Below, in pieces: positions 36,170-45,963 of a stretch of DNA of 64,000 nucleotides (its first letter is position 1; every line of letters starts with the position of its first letter). The DNA lies in NCBI GenBank assembly GCA_963747515.1, contig CAVVFN010000009.1, forward strand, positions 1-64,000. Direction: 5' to 3'. The notes beneath the pieces are model-generated. The model was not told the origin of the DNA, did not search any database, and worked only from the letters and a program-made list of their open reading frames with translations. Both the position numbers and the translations under genes were made by a program. This DNA comes from Mariniphaga sp963747515. GTDB lineage: Bacteria > Bacteroidota > Bacteroidia > Bacteroidales > Prolixibacteraceae.

Positions 36170-36329
36170 CCTTTCGCATTCAAAAATAAACCGGGAACCG
36201 GTGGTAATGGATGTTGTTGCGAAAAAGCATAGCACAGGCTTTTATCCACTTTGGCCTTACCTTGGAAAACTGGAGTGTTGCAGATCTTGCAGTTATCCTG
36301 CTACGGCTTTACAACCGTTTCATACTGCA

Positions 36330-36851
36330 TTAGGATTGTGTTATTGCCATAAACCTCCAGGGTTTGCTAATCCATGGTTCGCCGGCATAGTTAATTCCTA
36401 CCCGGGGTAATTCCTGGTACTGCAGGGAAACAGAGGAATTTTCAATCCATAAACGTTCGGATGTAAGCAGGTTCTCACCATAAAACGATTTATCCAGCTG
36501 AAGCGCCCTGCCAAGGCGGCCAGGTCCCGATATTCCCTGCACTCCCCTGATTAAAACGGCAGAGGCTTCGCCTTCCTCGCCCGTTACAATATTCAGCATC
36601 CAGTAGATTCCGTAAATGAGATATACATAAACCAGACCTCCTCCGCGAAACATCACTTCTGTCCTGGAGGTTTTTCCTTTGCTGGCATGGCATGCCAAAT
36701 CATGAGGTGCACTGTAAGCTTCTACTTCTGTGATTAGATATTTTTGAATTTTCCCGTTGCTGAATTTCCGCGTAAGTTGTTTTCCCAGTAACCCGGGTGC
36801 AACATGTAAAACATCCTGACGGAAGAATTCAAGAGGTAACTTCTCGTTCAT
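36330..36851 (-). CDS. mpg: DNA-3-methyladenine glycosylase, AAG/MPG type
   Basis: 173 residues. The family motifs are seen: YLITEVEAYSAPHDLACHASKGKTSRTEVMF with the catalytic Glu, VYVYLIYGIYWMLNIVTG, VLIRGVQG, GPGRLGRALQL and the C-terminal PRVGINYAGEPWISKPWRF. It removes alkylated purines from DNA. Its ATG overlaps the stop of the upstream yfhO-like gene in an ATGA arrangement, so the two are translationally coupled. Confidence 0.93.
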   Translation of the reverse strand: MNEKLPLEFFRQDVLHVAPGLLGKQLTRKFSNGKIQKYLITEVEAYSAPHDLACHASKGKTSRTEVMFRGGGLVYVYLIYGIYWMLNIVTGEEGEASAVLIRGVQGISGPGRLGRALQLDKSFYGENLLTSERLWIENSSVSLQYQELPRVGINYAGEPWISKPWRFMAITQS

Positions 36852-39328
36852 GTATTTTGAATATCACCTGTTTTATGTTTTTTTTTCTTTTTTTCCATTG
36901 CAAAATAACCAGCAATTGCCAGAATCAACAAAATGGAGCTGCCAAACGATACCTTGTTTCCGTTATAATAAGCCTTTGGTTCAAATCTGAATTCTATGAC
37001 ATGTTCCCCTTGTGGAACAACCATTGCACGTAAAATATAATTCACCCTGAAATGGGGCACCGGTTCTCCGTCGATATACGACTCCCAGCCATTTTCATAA
37101 TAAATATCGGAAAATACGGTAAGTTGTTCACTTGAAGCCTTCATATCATATTTCAGGTAGTTGGGTTCATATTCGGTTAACCGGATGAATCCTCTGTTAT
37201 CTTTATTAAATTTCTTTCCCGCGAAGCGTTCTGCAAATTGATTGCGCACCACAGCTGTTTCCGAGGGATCGATCTCATTGATTGCTGCAATTTCTTTATC
37301 GGCACTTTCTGCTGTTCTATATTCGGAAACAAACCAGGCATTTCCAAGAGCCAGAGGGTTATAAACAGGTGCCTGATTTAAGTCATAAATCACATAACGG
37401 GTATTGAGCATGTTGAGTGCCGGAAGTTCCATGAATACGGAATCCATCGGCAACCCTTTCTGAAGACGGGTTACCATTTGCTGGATTTCCGGTTGCAGAT
37501 GGTAATCAATCATTTCCTGATACCTCCGCAGCTTGGCAGCATGGTATCCGCCCACATTTTTGTGATAGTAGGAAGCCCGTGCATCCTGGAAAGGATTTGG
37601 CAGGGGCAGTACCCGGAAATACAAATCCTTGTCGCTTAATATTGCCTTATCGGCCGGGGTTACCGGAAAGGGATTTTCTACCTGTCTTTCCGGTTCAAAA
37701 TCTTCCGCATTCAGATACCGCTTATCAACCGACCACAAATCAACAAGGATCAAAATGCCCAATACAACAAGGAAAGGGGTTGTTTTTATTTTTTTTACAT
37801 GCCACAGATATAATGCCCCGGCAGCAAAGGCAATGAAAAGAAACGAACGGAAAGCATCGCTGCGCAGCATGTCTTTTCTGTCGGCTGTTATGCTGCCTGT
37901 AAGCCATTCCGGATAACGAACAGCATCGGCAGCATGGGTAAAGCTGCCGGCAATTCCGGGCAACAAGGTAAAAAGAAGCGACAATCCACCGGTGATGATA
38001 AAAGCCCATTTTAACCCTTCCATCAACTTTTTCTTCTCTGTTTTTCCCGTCAGTATATTATTCAGAGCAATAAATCCAAGCAGGGGCATGGCAAACTGAG
38101 CAATTACAAGGGTCATACTCGGTGCCCTGAACTTATTGTAAAGGGGCAGGTAATCAAGTAAAAAGCTGGTAAGCCACATAATATTTCCTCCCCAGGAAAG
38201 GATAATTGAAACAAGGGTAGCTGCCAGCAGCCACCATTTATATACGCCTTTTACAATAAAGAGTCCGAGAATAAAAAGGAAAACAACAATTGCCCCTACA
38301 TAAACAGGCCCTGAAGTGCCGGGTTGCTCTCCATGATACATGCTGACTGCCTGAATCATCTGTCGTGGATTCTGAACCCTATGCTCCTGCAATGCCTTAA
38401 AACTTTCCGAATCGGTTCCGGGATTAACCTGACTGCCTCCTCCTTTAAAATTGGGTATGAGGAGCGTTAAGGTTTCATCAATGCCGTAGCTCCATTGCAC
38501 TACATAATCCTTATCGAGTCCGCTGGTTTGATTTTCTTTTTCGGTTGAAAGTTCCGATGGCCCCCGGATGGTATGCCGGGAATATTCCCAGGTAGTATAT
38601 AGCCTTGAGAAATTCATTCCAATGGCTACAACAGCTCCTGCCAGCAGGAAAAAAAAGGCTTTAAAGAACGACGGCAGGGTTTTGTTACGGATGGCATAAA
38701 TTAATTCTGCAAGTCCCAGCAGGGCAACCATTATAAAACCATAGTAGGTAATCTGAAGGTGACCGGCCAGCAATTCCAGTGAAAAAGCGACAGCAAACAG
38801 CAGGCTGCCGGCAAGGTATTTCCCGCGAAAAGCCAGTAAAATACCTGCCAGCACAGGAGCCATGTATGCAATGGCGTTGGCCTTGGATGTATGTCCTGCT
38901 CCAATGATGATGATAAAATAGGATGAGAAGGCAAAAGCAATGGCCCCGGCTATGCTCAGCCACCGGTTAAACTTCATGCTTGAAAGCAAAATGTAAAATC
39001 CTATCATGTACAATATCAAAAAGGAGGCAGTATGAAATTGATTGCGAAAAAAGGCTTGAATATGCCGTGCCAGGTTTCCGGGATAAATTACCGATATCAG
39101 GTAACCGGGCATTCCGCTGAACATGCTGTTGGTCCAGATAGCTTCTTCCCCTGTCTTCTGGCGGTAATCGGTCAATTCTTTGGACATGCCTTTATGATGC
39201 TGGATATCATCCATTTCCAGGGTTTTCCCTTCGAGGATGGGAAACATATAGATGTAGGCCAAAACAATAAAAAAAAGGATTATACCAAAATGGATGAGAA
39301 TTTTGCGGAAGCCGTTTATCTTTGCCAT
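36848..39328 (-). CDS. YfhO-family multi-pass membrane protein
   Basis: 826 residues with about a dozen membrane helices in the first 560 residues, then a soluble beta-rich domain of about 240 residues and a final helix. Landmarks: KGMSKELTDYRQKTGEEAIWTNSMFSGMPGY, ALLGLAELIYA, and the C-terminal LSVFSDIYYENGWESYIDGEPVPHFRVNYILRAMVVPQGEHVIEFRFEP. YfhO proteins are GT-C-like and, in Gram-positives, glycosylate lipoteichoic acid; the bacteroidetal role is unsettled. It heads a two-gene unit with mpg. The minus-strand -7 box at 39358-39365 lies 29 bp upstream. Confidence 0.88.
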   Translation of the reverse strand: MAKINGFRKILIHFGIILFFIVLAYIYMFPILEGKTLEMDDIQHHKGMSKELTDYRQKTGEEAIWTNSMFSGMPGYLISVIYPGNLARHIQAFFRNQFHTASFLILYMIGFYILLSSMKFNRWLSIAGAIAFAFSSYFIIIIGAGHTSKANAIAYMAPVLAGILLAFRGKYLAGSLLFAVAFSLELLAGHLQITYYGFIMVALLGLAELIYAIRNKTLPSFFKAFFFLLAGAVVAIGMNFSRLYTTWEYSRHTIRGPSELSTEKENQTSGLDKDYVVQWSYGIDETLTLLIPNFKGGGSQVNPGTDSESFKALQEHRVQNPRQMIQAVSMYHGEQPGTSGPVYVGAIVVFLFILGLFIVKGVYKWWLLAATLVSIILSWGGNIMWLTSFLLDYLPLYNKFRAPSMTLVIAQFAMPLLGFIALNNILTGKTEKKKLMEGLKWAFIITGGLSLLFTLLPGIAGSFTHAADAVRYPEWLTGSITADRKDMLRSDAFRSFLFIAFAAGALYLWHVKKIKTTPFLVVLGILILVDLWSVDKRYLNAEDFEPERQVENPFPVTPADKAILSDKDLYFRVLPLPNPFQDARASYYHKNVGGYHAAKLRRYQEMIDYHLQPEIQQMVTRLQKGLPMDSVFMELPALNMLNTRYVIYDLNQAPVYNPLALGNAWFVSEYRTAESADKEIAAINEIDPSETAVVRNQFAERFAGKKFNKDNRGFIRLTEYEPNYLKYDMKASSEQLTVFSDIYYENGWESYIDGEPVPHFRVNYILRAMVVPQGEHVIEFRFEPKAYYNGNKVSFGSSILLILAIAGYFAMEKKKKKHKTGDIQNT

Positions 39329-39357
39329 TATTACAGTTTTTCATTCAGTATGAAAAG

Positions 39358-39365
39358 CAAAAATA
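39358..39365 (-). promoter_or_regulatory. -7 promoter box of the yfhO-mpg unit
   Basis: The minus strand reads TATTTTTG, an exact match to TAnnTTTG. The divergent flippase gene may use TATTTTAG at about 39380, a 7/8 match, so two promoters share this 64-bp gap. Confidence 0.45.
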
Positions 39366-39392
39366 GGCATTAAAAATATTTTAGCATCATAA

Positions 39393-40883
39393 ATGGGAAT
39401 AATCGTTAAGCAAAGCATTAAAGGCACCCTGTGGTCCTATATAGGTGTGGGCATTGGCTTTATTACAACCGCTTATTTATTTCCCAATTACCTGACTACT
39501 GATGTCGTTGGTTTGTTTCAGCTGCTTCTGGCATGGTCGGCAATAATGATGCAGTTTTCGTCGCTGGGCTTTACCGGTGTGGTTGCACGTATCTTTCCTT
39601 ATTTCAGGAACAGGGGGGAAGGTCACAATGGTTTTTTATTCATTGCTTTTATGGTGATGGCAGTGGGGTTCGGGTTGTTTCTGGTTGTTTACTTTCTGTT
39701 TGCCCCCTGGCTGGCAGAAAACAACCTCGAAAAATCACAGCTTTTTTCGGAATACATTTATTTGCTTATTCCTCTTACCTTCTTCATGTTGGTATTTACT
39801 GTTTTTGACAGTTACAACCGGTTGCTTTACGATTCGGTTTTTGGAATTTATCTTTCTGAATTTTTTCAGCGTCTGCTCATTATTGTTGTTGTTCTGTTGT
39901 TTGTGTTTGAATGGATTAATCTTCATCAGTTAATTCTTTTATATGCAGGAGCAGTGAGCGCCAAAGGTGCTGTAATCTTTTTTTATCTGTTCATAAAAGG
40001 AGAAATTAATTTCCGGCCCAAATGGAATTTTATAACCAAAGAACTCAGAAACGAGATGATAAGTGTGGGATTCTACAGCATATTAACCGGAGCAGGCGGA
40101 AGCATTGTGTTTCTGGTAGATAAAATTCTGGTGAACCAGATACTGGGACTTGATGCTACCGGTGTATACACCATTGCATTCTTTTTCGGGACACTGGTGA
40201 TTATTCCGTCCCGACCTCTGCTGCGCATCTCAGGAACCCTCATTGCCGAAGCCTGGAAAAGAAATGATGTGTCCTACATTGCAGATATCTACAAAAAAAG
40301 CTGCCTGAACCAGTTTATTCTGGGGGCTTTTTTATTTGGAGGAATATGGGTGAATATTGACAGCATACTTATAATTCTGGGTCCTGAATATGCTTCCGGG
40401 GAATGGGTAATCTTTTTTATCGGAATCGGGTATCTGATTGATATGGCTACAGGAGCAAACGGTCAGATTATTGCCTATTCGAAATATTTCCGTATGGCGC
40501 TCTGGTTTTTACTCCTCCTTGTTGTTCTGGTGATACTTAACATATACCTGATGGTTCCGGTGTGGGGAATAACGGGTGCTGCACTTGCAATTGCTGTTTC
40601 ATTTTTATTAAACAACCTGATGCGGTTTCTTTTTCTTTACCGCAAATATGACTTACAGCCATTTACGCTAAACTTCCTGCTTATCGTTTTAATATTCCTG
40701 ATTGCCTATGGTTTGGGATATTTACTGCCTGAACTGCCTTTGGTGTGGGATATTCTTGCACGAGGTTCAGTATTTGCCCTTGTTTATCTTTTTTTGATTA
40801 TCGGTTTAAAAGTGTCTTCCGACGTTAATATTACGTTGATAAAAGCATTAAAAAAAGTGGGGGAACTGGTGAACAAAAAATAA
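39393..40883 (+). CDS. Oligosaccharide flippase / polysaccharide biosynthesis membrane protein
   Basis: 496 residues with about 14 membrane helices, matching the MATE-like MVF/PST superfamily of Wzx-type flippases. The first helix reads IKGTLWSYIGVGIGFITTAYLFP, and the middle holds GFYSILTGAGGSIVFLVDKILVNQILG, typical of the bacteroidetal lipid-linked oligosaccharide exporter group. It stands alone, not in a capsule cluster. It is divergent to yfhO and converges with dapL. Confidence 0.85.
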   Translation: MGIIVKQSIKGTLWSYIGVGIGFITTAYLFPNYLTTDVVGLFQLLLAWSAIMMQFSSLGFTGVVARIFPYFRNRGEGHNGFLFIAFMVMAVGFGLFLVVYFLFAPWLAENNLEKSQLFSEYIYLLIPLTFFMLVFTVFDSYNRLLYDSVFGIYLSEFFQRLLIIVVVLLFVFEWINLHQLILLYAGAVSAKGAVIFFYLFIKGEINFRPKWNFITKELRNEMISVGFYSILTGAGGSIVFLVDKILVNQILGLDATGVYTIAFFFGTLVIIPSRPLLRISGTLIAEAWKRNDVSYIADIYKKSCLNQFILGAFLFGGIWVNIDSILIILGPEYASGEWVIFFIGIGYLIDMATGANGQIIAYSKYFRMALWFLLLLVVLVILNIYLMVPVWGITGAALAIAVSFLLNNLMRFLFLYRKYDLQPFTLNFLLIVLIFLIAYGLGYLLPELPLVWDILARGSVFALVYLFLIIGLKVSSDVNITLIKALKKVGELVNKK

Positions 40884-40908
40884 ATGCCGGAGCAGGTAAT
40901 AAAGACAA

Positions 40909-40927
40909 ACCCTGCGTTGCACAGGGT
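40909..40927. terminator. Hairpin between flippase and dapL genes
   Basis: ACCCTG and CAGGGT with a 7-nt loop. On the minus strand the stem is followed by TTGTCTTTATT, so it may end the dapL transcript; it may also serve the flippase. Confidence 0.5.
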
Positions 40928-40943
40928 CGGTATGTTCATTACT

Positions 40944-42170
40944 TTATTTCAGATTTTTTATACGTTCCATAGCTTCAATGGTGCTTTCACGATCGGCAAA
41001 GGCTGAAAACCGGAAGTATCCTTCTCCGGCAGGCCCGAATCCTGAGCCGGGAGTACCCACTACATTGGCTTCGTTCAGCATTTTATCGAAAAATTCCCAG
41101 GAACTCATACCGTTTCTGGTTTGAAGCCAGATGTAAGGAGCGTTTATTCCACCGAAGACTTCATAGCCGGCACCGGCAAGGCTTTCTTTCATGATGCGGG
41201 CATTTTCAAGGTAATAAGCAATAATTTCGGCCACCTCTTTTTTCCCTTCTTTGGAATAAACTGCGGCAGCTGCTTTTTGAACAGGATAGGAAACACCGTT
41301 GAACTTGGTTGACTGCCTGCGGTTCCACAGGCGTTTTACCGAATGTGCCTGCCCTTCGCTGTCGGTTGCTGTAAGCTCTTCAGGTACTACAGTAAATGCA
41401 CAGCGGGTGCCGGTAAAACCTGCGGTTTTTGAGAAACTGCGAAATTCGATGGCTACTTTTTTGGCGCCTTCAATTTCATAAATGGAATGGGGTATGTCTT
41501 TTTCAGTGATGAAGGCTTCGTAAGCGGCATCGTATAAAATGATGCTTTTATGTTCTGTTGCAAAATCGACCCACTTCTTCAGCTCTTCTTTTGTTGCTAC
41601 AGTACCTGTAGGATTATTGGGAAAGCACAGGAATATCAGGTCAGGAACTTCAGAAGGTAAATCGGGAGTGAATCCGTTTTCTTTGGTGCAGGGCATATAA
41701 ATGATGCCTTCATAATGACCTGAACTGTATTTTCCTGTTTTGCCCGACATAACCGTTGTATCGGCATAGACAGGGTAAACAGGATCGCAGATGGCAATTT
41801 TATTGTCGTTTCCAAATACTTCCTGGATATTACCGGTATCGCATTTGGAGCCGTCGGAAATGAAGATATCTTCAGAAGAAATATCAATTCCCTTGTCATG
41901 GTATGCATGTTTGGCAATTGCTTCACGTAAAAAGGCATATCCCTGTTCCGGTCCGTATCCTTTAAAACTTTCGGCTTTGCCCATTTCTTCCACTCCTTCG
42001 CGGAAAGCCTTTACTATTGCGGGCGAAAGCGGCCGGGTAACATCTCCGATACCCATCCGGATGACCTTTTTGCCGGGATTCCCATGCACAAATTCCGTTA
42101 CTCTTCTTCCAATTTCTGGAAATAAATAACCTGCCTGAAGCTTCAGGTAGTTTTCGTTTATTTTTGCCAT
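40944..42170 (-). CDS. dapL: LL-diaminopimelate aminotransferase
   Basis: 408 residues, a class I/II PLP aminotransferase. The PLP Lys lies in FRSFSKTAGFTGTR. DapL landmarks include GIGDVTRPLSPAIVKAFREG near the start, FLCFPNNPTGTVATKEEL and WEFFDKMLNEANVVGTPGSGFGPAGEGYFRFSAF near the end. It converts tetrahydrodipicolinate directly to LL-DAP, replacing the succinylase or acetylase route. It is divergent from dapF and close to lysA, so three steps of DAP/lysine synthesis cluster here. Confidence 0.95.
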   Translation of the reverse strand: MAKINENYLKLQAGYLFPEIGRRVTEFVHGNPGKKVIRMGIGDVTRPLSPAIVKAFREGVEEMGKAESFKGYGPEQGYAFLREAIAKHAYHDKGIDISSEDIFISDGSKCDTGNIQEVFGNDNKIAICDPVYPVYADTTVMSGKTGKYSSGHYEGIIYMPCTKENGFTPDLPSEVPDLIFLCFPNNPTGTVATKEELKKWVDFATEHKSIILYDAAYEAFITEKDIPHSIYEIEGAKKVAIEFRSFSKTAGFTGTRCAFTVVPEELTATDSEGQAHSVKRLWNRRQSTKFNGVSYPVQKAAAAVYSKEGKKEVAEIIAYYLENARIMKESLAGAGYEVFGGINAPYIWLQTRNGMSSWEFFDKMLNEANVVGTPGSGFGPAGEGYFRFSAFADRESTIEAMERIKNLK

Positions 42171-42460
42171 ATTTTCTATTTTAACTTTTTCCGATTAGCT
42201 GATTCATGTCGGCAATCATCGTACGAACGTTACACAGCATTGCCCTGGAATCTATACCCTGATTCAGCTTTTTTACAACAGTTGGAATGAATCCGTCAGA
42301 TTAACCGGATTATTACATGAATATTTTCCTGAAGCATAAATGTGATCATCTGGATATAAACCGGTATTATTTTCATTTTGTTTGTATATGCAAAGATAAA
42401 AATAAATTGGCAGGCAAAGAATTCATTGGAGTTCGCTGAAGAAAATTGTTTGATGTTTAA

Positions 42461-42468
42461 TACTTTTG
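42461..42468 (+). promoter_or_regulatory. -7 promoter box of dapF
   Basis: TACTTTTG, an exact match to TAnnTTTG, 19 bp before ATG 42488. No clear -33 element is visible. Confidence 0.5.
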
Positions 42469-42487
42469 TAAAATTAAAAATTTGGTT

Positions 42488-43348
42488 ATGCAAAATTTCT
42501 ATGTAAAATCACATGGGCTGGGGAATGATTACATTGTGTTAAATAAATCGGATATTGGATTTGAACTTACCCCCGAAGCCATTCGCAACATATGCGATGT
42601 ACATTTCGGCATCGGCTCTGATGGTATCCTGTTGAAAGTTCCCAGTTTTAATGCCAATTTTGGTCTTCGTATTTTAAATCCCGATGGGTCGGAAGCGGAA
42701 AAAAGTGGAAATGGGCTGCGGATATTTGCCAAATACCTGTACGATTATCAGTTTGCAAAATCCAGGCGTTTCACTATTGAGACTATGGGTGGCCTGGTAC
42801 AGGCGGAGATTATCCAGGAGAAAAATGGTAAGGCAAAGGCTGTGAAAGTAGATATGGGGAAAGCTGTGTTTGCTTCTGATGATATTCCTGTGAATTGTGA
42901 AAGAGAAGAATGTATTGATGAAACCCTCCATCTTGAGTACAAAGATTACCTGATAAGCTGCGTTTCGGTGGGCAATCCGCACTGTGTAATATTAACCGAT
43001 AACCTTGATGAGAAAGAGGTAAAGACTTTTGGTCCACAGATTGAAAACAATCCGCTGTTCCCGAAACGCATCAATGTGCAGTATGCAAAAGTAGTTTCTC
43101 CCTCTGAAGTGGAGGTCATGATTTGGGAACGGGGTGCCGGCTGGACACTGGCATCGGGGAGTTCTTCCTGTGCAGTGGCTGCCATTTTAGTAAAGAAGGG
43201 ACTGGTAAATCGACATATTACTGTTAAAATGCCCGGTGGTGATTTGAAAATTGAAACCGATGAATCCTGGAACATGCGGATGACGGGTGAAGTAAGCGAG
43301 ATTGCCAGCGGAAATCTGAGCCGGGAATTTTTGGCCGGTTTAACCTGA
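42488..43348 (+). CDS. dapF: Diaminopimelate epimerase-like protein with Ser at both catalytic Cys positions
   Basis: 286 residues from ATG 42488 (the frame can open at TTG 42482). The DapF fold is clear: SHGLGNDYIV, then NPDGSEAEKSGNGLR and, at the second site, ERGAGWTLASGSSSCA. In canonical DapF the two catalytic thiols are C73 (EMCGNG) and C217 (TLACGTGAC). Here they are S73 and S223, with a Cys five residues later at C228. The context (dapL, lysA) requires an epimerase making meso-DAP. Whether this Ser/Ser form epimerises DAP or another amino acid is open; I recall similar Ser-type homologues annotated dapF in other phyla. Confidence 0.8.
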   Translation: MQNFYVKSHGLGNDYIVLNKSDIGFELTPEAIRNICDVHFGIGSDGILLKVPSFNANFGLRILNPDGSEAEKSGNGLRIFAKYLYDYQFAKSRRFTIETMGGLVQAEIIQEKNGKAKAVKVDMGKAVFASDDIPVNCEREECIDETLHLEYKDYLISCVSVGNPHCVILTDNLDEKEVKTFGPQIENNPLFPKRINVQYAKVVSPSEVEVMIWERGAGWTLASGSSSCAVAAILVKKGLVNRHITVKMPGGDLKIETDESWNMRMTGEVSEIASGNLSREFLAGLT

Positions 43349-43426
43349 CATCTGTGAAAGCATTAATTCTCCGATAAAATCTCCAAACATTATTTAGAAT
43401 AATTCCATTATATTTTTTACATATAC

Positions 43427-43434
43427 TACTTTTG
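43427..43434 (+). promoter_or_regulatory. -7 promoter box of lysA
   Basis: TACTTTTG, an exact match to TAnnTTTG. It ends only 6 bp before ATG 43441, so transcription should begin about at that codon. Either the mRNA is leaderless or the real start is the internal ATG 43459. Confidence 0.5.
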
Positions 43435-43440
43435 TATCGA

Positions 43441-44724
43441 ATGAAATCATTAAAGAAAATGTCAGACAGAAGTTTACCTTTTTCAAAGCAGGAATTGGAA
43501 CAGATTATTGAAAAATATCCAACCCCTTTTCACATATATGATGAAAAGGGCATTCGTGAAAACGCACGGTTATTTAAAAAAGCTTTTGCATGGAATGAAG
43601 GGTTTAAAGAATACTATGCCATTAAAGCTGCTCCAAATCCTTACCTGATGAAGATTTTGCGGGAAGAAGGTTTTGGTATTGACTGCAGTTCGGAAGCAGA
43701 ATTGGAGTTGGCCAAACGGGTGGGAATGCATGGTGAGGAAATTATGCTTACCTCCAACGATACACCGGCAAGTGAGTTCAGGGCAGCCAAAGAACTGAAA
43801 GCCATCATCAACCTCGATGATATTTCACATATCGGATACCTGGAAAAAAATGTGGGGCTGCCGGAAACAATTTGTATGCGATACAACCCAGGCGATTTAA
43901 AACAGGGAAATCTGATTATCGGACATCCGGAGGAAGCAAAATATGGATTCACCCACGAGCAGATTATCGAAGGCTATCGTATCCTGAAAAGCAAGGGGGT
44001 TAAAAAATTTGGGGTACACACCATGGTTGCTTCAAATGAACTTGACCCGAATTATTTCATTGAAACGGCTGAGTTGCTGTTTAACCTCATAGTGGAAGTG
44101 TATGAAAAAGCCGGTGTGAAAATCAGTTTTGCCAATTTAGGCGGAGGGGTTGGTATTCCCTATAAACCGGGTGAAAAGGCAGTAGACCTGGAATATGTGA
44201 GTGCAGGAATAAAAAAGCTTTACAAGGAAAAAATTGAAGGAAATGGATTGTCTCCGCTGAAAATATTCTTTGAACTTGGGCGTGCAATAACAGGCCCGTA
44301 CGGATACCTGGTTGCGCGTGTATTGCATATTAAAAATACCTATAAGCAGTTTGCCGGTCTCGATGCTTCAATGGCCAATCTTATGCGGCCGGGAATGTAT
44401 GGGGCATACCATTCTATTACTGTTGTTGGTAAAGAAAACCAGCCAAAAAACCAGAAGTACGATGTAACCGGTTCGCTCTGCGAAAACAACGATAAGTTTG
44501 CCGTCGATCGCATGCTGCCTGAAGTGGAGCCCGGCGACATTCTGGTGATTCATGATGCCGGCGCTCATGGACATGCTATGGGATTTAACTATAACGGCAA
44601 ACTGAAATCGGCAGAATTGCTGTTGCGTGAAAACGGGGAAGTGGTACAAATCAGAAGAGCTGAAACCATTGAAGATTATTTCGCAACACTTAATTTTAAC
44701 GGCCTTAACGACTTCAACGTATAA
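43441..44724 (+). CDS. lysA: Diaminopimelate decarboxylase
   Basis: About 427 residues, a fold III PLP enzyme. The PLP Lys is in YYAIKAAPNPY; a His-containing VHTMVASNE, the GGGVGIPY phosphate loop and the C-terminal CENNDKFA active-site Cys are visible. It decarboxylates meso-DAP to lysine. The start is ATG 43441 or 43459 (MSDRSLPFSK); the promoter box position favours the second. It follows dapF by 92 bp and is closed by a strong terminator. Confidence 0.92.
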   Translation: MKSLKKMSDRSLPFSKQELEQIIEKYPTPFHIYDEKGIRENARLFKKAFAWNEGFKEYYAIKAAPNPYLMKILREEGFGIDCSSEAELELAKRVGMHGEEIMLTSNDTPASEFRAAKELKAIINLDDISHIGYLEKNVGLPETICMRYNPGDLKQGNLIIGHPEEAKYGFTHEQIIEGYRILKSKGVKKFGVHTMVASNELDPNYFIETAELLFNLIVEVYEKAGVKISFANLGGGVGIPYKPGEKAVDLEYVSAGIKKLYKEKIEGNGLSPLKIFFELGRAITGPYGYLVARVLHIKNTYKQFAGLDASMANLMRPGMYGAYHSITVVGKENQPKNQKYDVTGSLCENNDKFAVDRMLPEVEPGDILVIHDAGAHGHAMGFNYNGKLKSAELLLRENGEVVQIRRAETIEDYFATLNFNGLNDFNV

Positions 44725-44745
44725 ACTGCAATTAAATATTATCAG

Positions 44746-44775
44746 AAAGGCTGGGGTTAAACCCGGCCTTTTTTG
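44746..44775 (+). terminator. Intrinsic terminator after lysA
   Basis: A 10-bp stem (AAAGGCTGGG and CCCGGCCTTT, one wobble) with a six-base loop, followed by T6 ending near 44774. Confidence 0.85.
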
Positions 44776-44832
44776 TAATTTCGGTATATTAAAAGGTGTT
44801 ATTATAAACAAAAATCCGGCAAAACTACATCC

Positions 44833-45963
44833 ATGAAAATTGGTTTCGATGCAAAACGTGCTTTTTTGAACACCTCCGGGTTAGGGAATTACAGCCGCAA
44901 TACCCTTTATGCGCTTCGGAACTATTTCCCAGGCAACGATTACATTCTTTTTACTCCTGAAGTAAAAGAAGATCTGTTTACAGGATATCATCATTTTAAA
45001 ATTGTTTTGCCTCAGAATCTGGTGATTAAAAAGCTGAAATCGTTGTGGAGGAGTTATTTTATTGTTTCTCATGCAAAAAAACACAATATCGGTATTTACC
45101 ACGGATTGAGCAATGAACTTCCAAAGGGTATCCGGAAAAGTGGCATCCCGTCAGTTGTTACGGTGCACGATGTGGTGTTTATGCGATACCCTGAATTTTA
45201 CAAACCGGTCGACCGGAAAATCTATTTTAAGAAAGTTAAACATGCCTGTAAATCGGCTACCCGAATAATTGCCATTAGCAAGCAGACTCAAAACGATCTG
45301 GTCACTTTCTTTCATGTACCCATTCAAAAAATTGAATTGCTCTACCAGCCTGTTGCCCCGGTTTTTTTTGAAAACCACGATTCGACCATAATTAAAAACA
45401 AATACAAACTCCCTGAAAAGTTTATCCTGGCTGTTGGAACACTTGAACCCAGAAAGAATCAACTGGCTGTTTTAAGGGCAGTTCATGGAGCAGGAATAAA
45501 AGTTCATGTTGTGTTTATTGGAAAACCTACTCCTTACAAGTCGAAGCTGAAAAACTTTATTTCAGAGAACGGGATGGAAGGGCAGGTAATTTTTCTAAGC
45601 AATCTGCCTGAAAAGGAGTTGGCAGGAATTTACCAATGTGCAACGGTTTCATTGTATATTTCAGTATTTGAAGGATTTGGTCTTCCGGTTATTGAAGCCA
45701 TGGCCAGCGGCTGTCCGGTTATTACCTCCAAGGTATCGGTGTTGCCTGAAACAGCAGGAGATGCAGCTGTTCTCTGCAATCCGGCAAATTTTAAAGAAAT
45801 AGGAGAGAAAATTGAGACGCTTTTATACGACCAGAATTTAAGGAGCGATTTGATAAAGAAAGGATACGAGCGGGCCAGGCAGTTTCATCCTGAGAACTAT
45901 GCAGGCAAACTGATTTCATTGTATGCGACAATTATAAAAGAAAACGATGCAGAACGATCTTAA
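44833..45963 (+). CDS. Glycosyltransferase family 4 protein
   Basis: 376 residues, GT-B fold. The N-terminal domain begins MKIGFDAKRAFLNTSGLGNYSR. The C-terminal donor domain shows FILAVGTLEPRKNQLAVLRA, FLSNLPEKELAGIYQCATVSLYIS and FEGFGLPVIEAMASGCPVI (the E-x7-E region that binds the NDP-sugar). It transfers a sugar to an unknown envelope glycan. The 3' end overlaps the next gene by 17 bp. Confidence 0.9.
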   Translation: MKIGFDAKRAFLNTSGLGNYSRNTLYALRNYFPGNDYILFTPEVKEDLFTGYHHFKIVLPQNLVIKKLKSLWRSYFIVSHAKKHNIGIYHGLSNELPKGIRKSGIPSVVTVHDVVFMRYPEFYKPVDRKIYFKKVKHACKSATRIIAISKQTQNDLVTFFHVPIQKIELLYQPVAPVFFENHDSTIIKNKYKLPEKFILAVGTLEPRKNQLAVLRAVHGAGIKVHVVFIGKPTPYKSKLKNFISENGMEGQVIFLSNLPEKELAGIYQCATVSLYISVFEGFGLPVIEAMASGCPVITSKVSVLPETAGDAAVLCNPANFKEIGEKIETLLYDQNLRSDLIKKGYERARQFHPENYAGKLISLYATIIKENDAERS

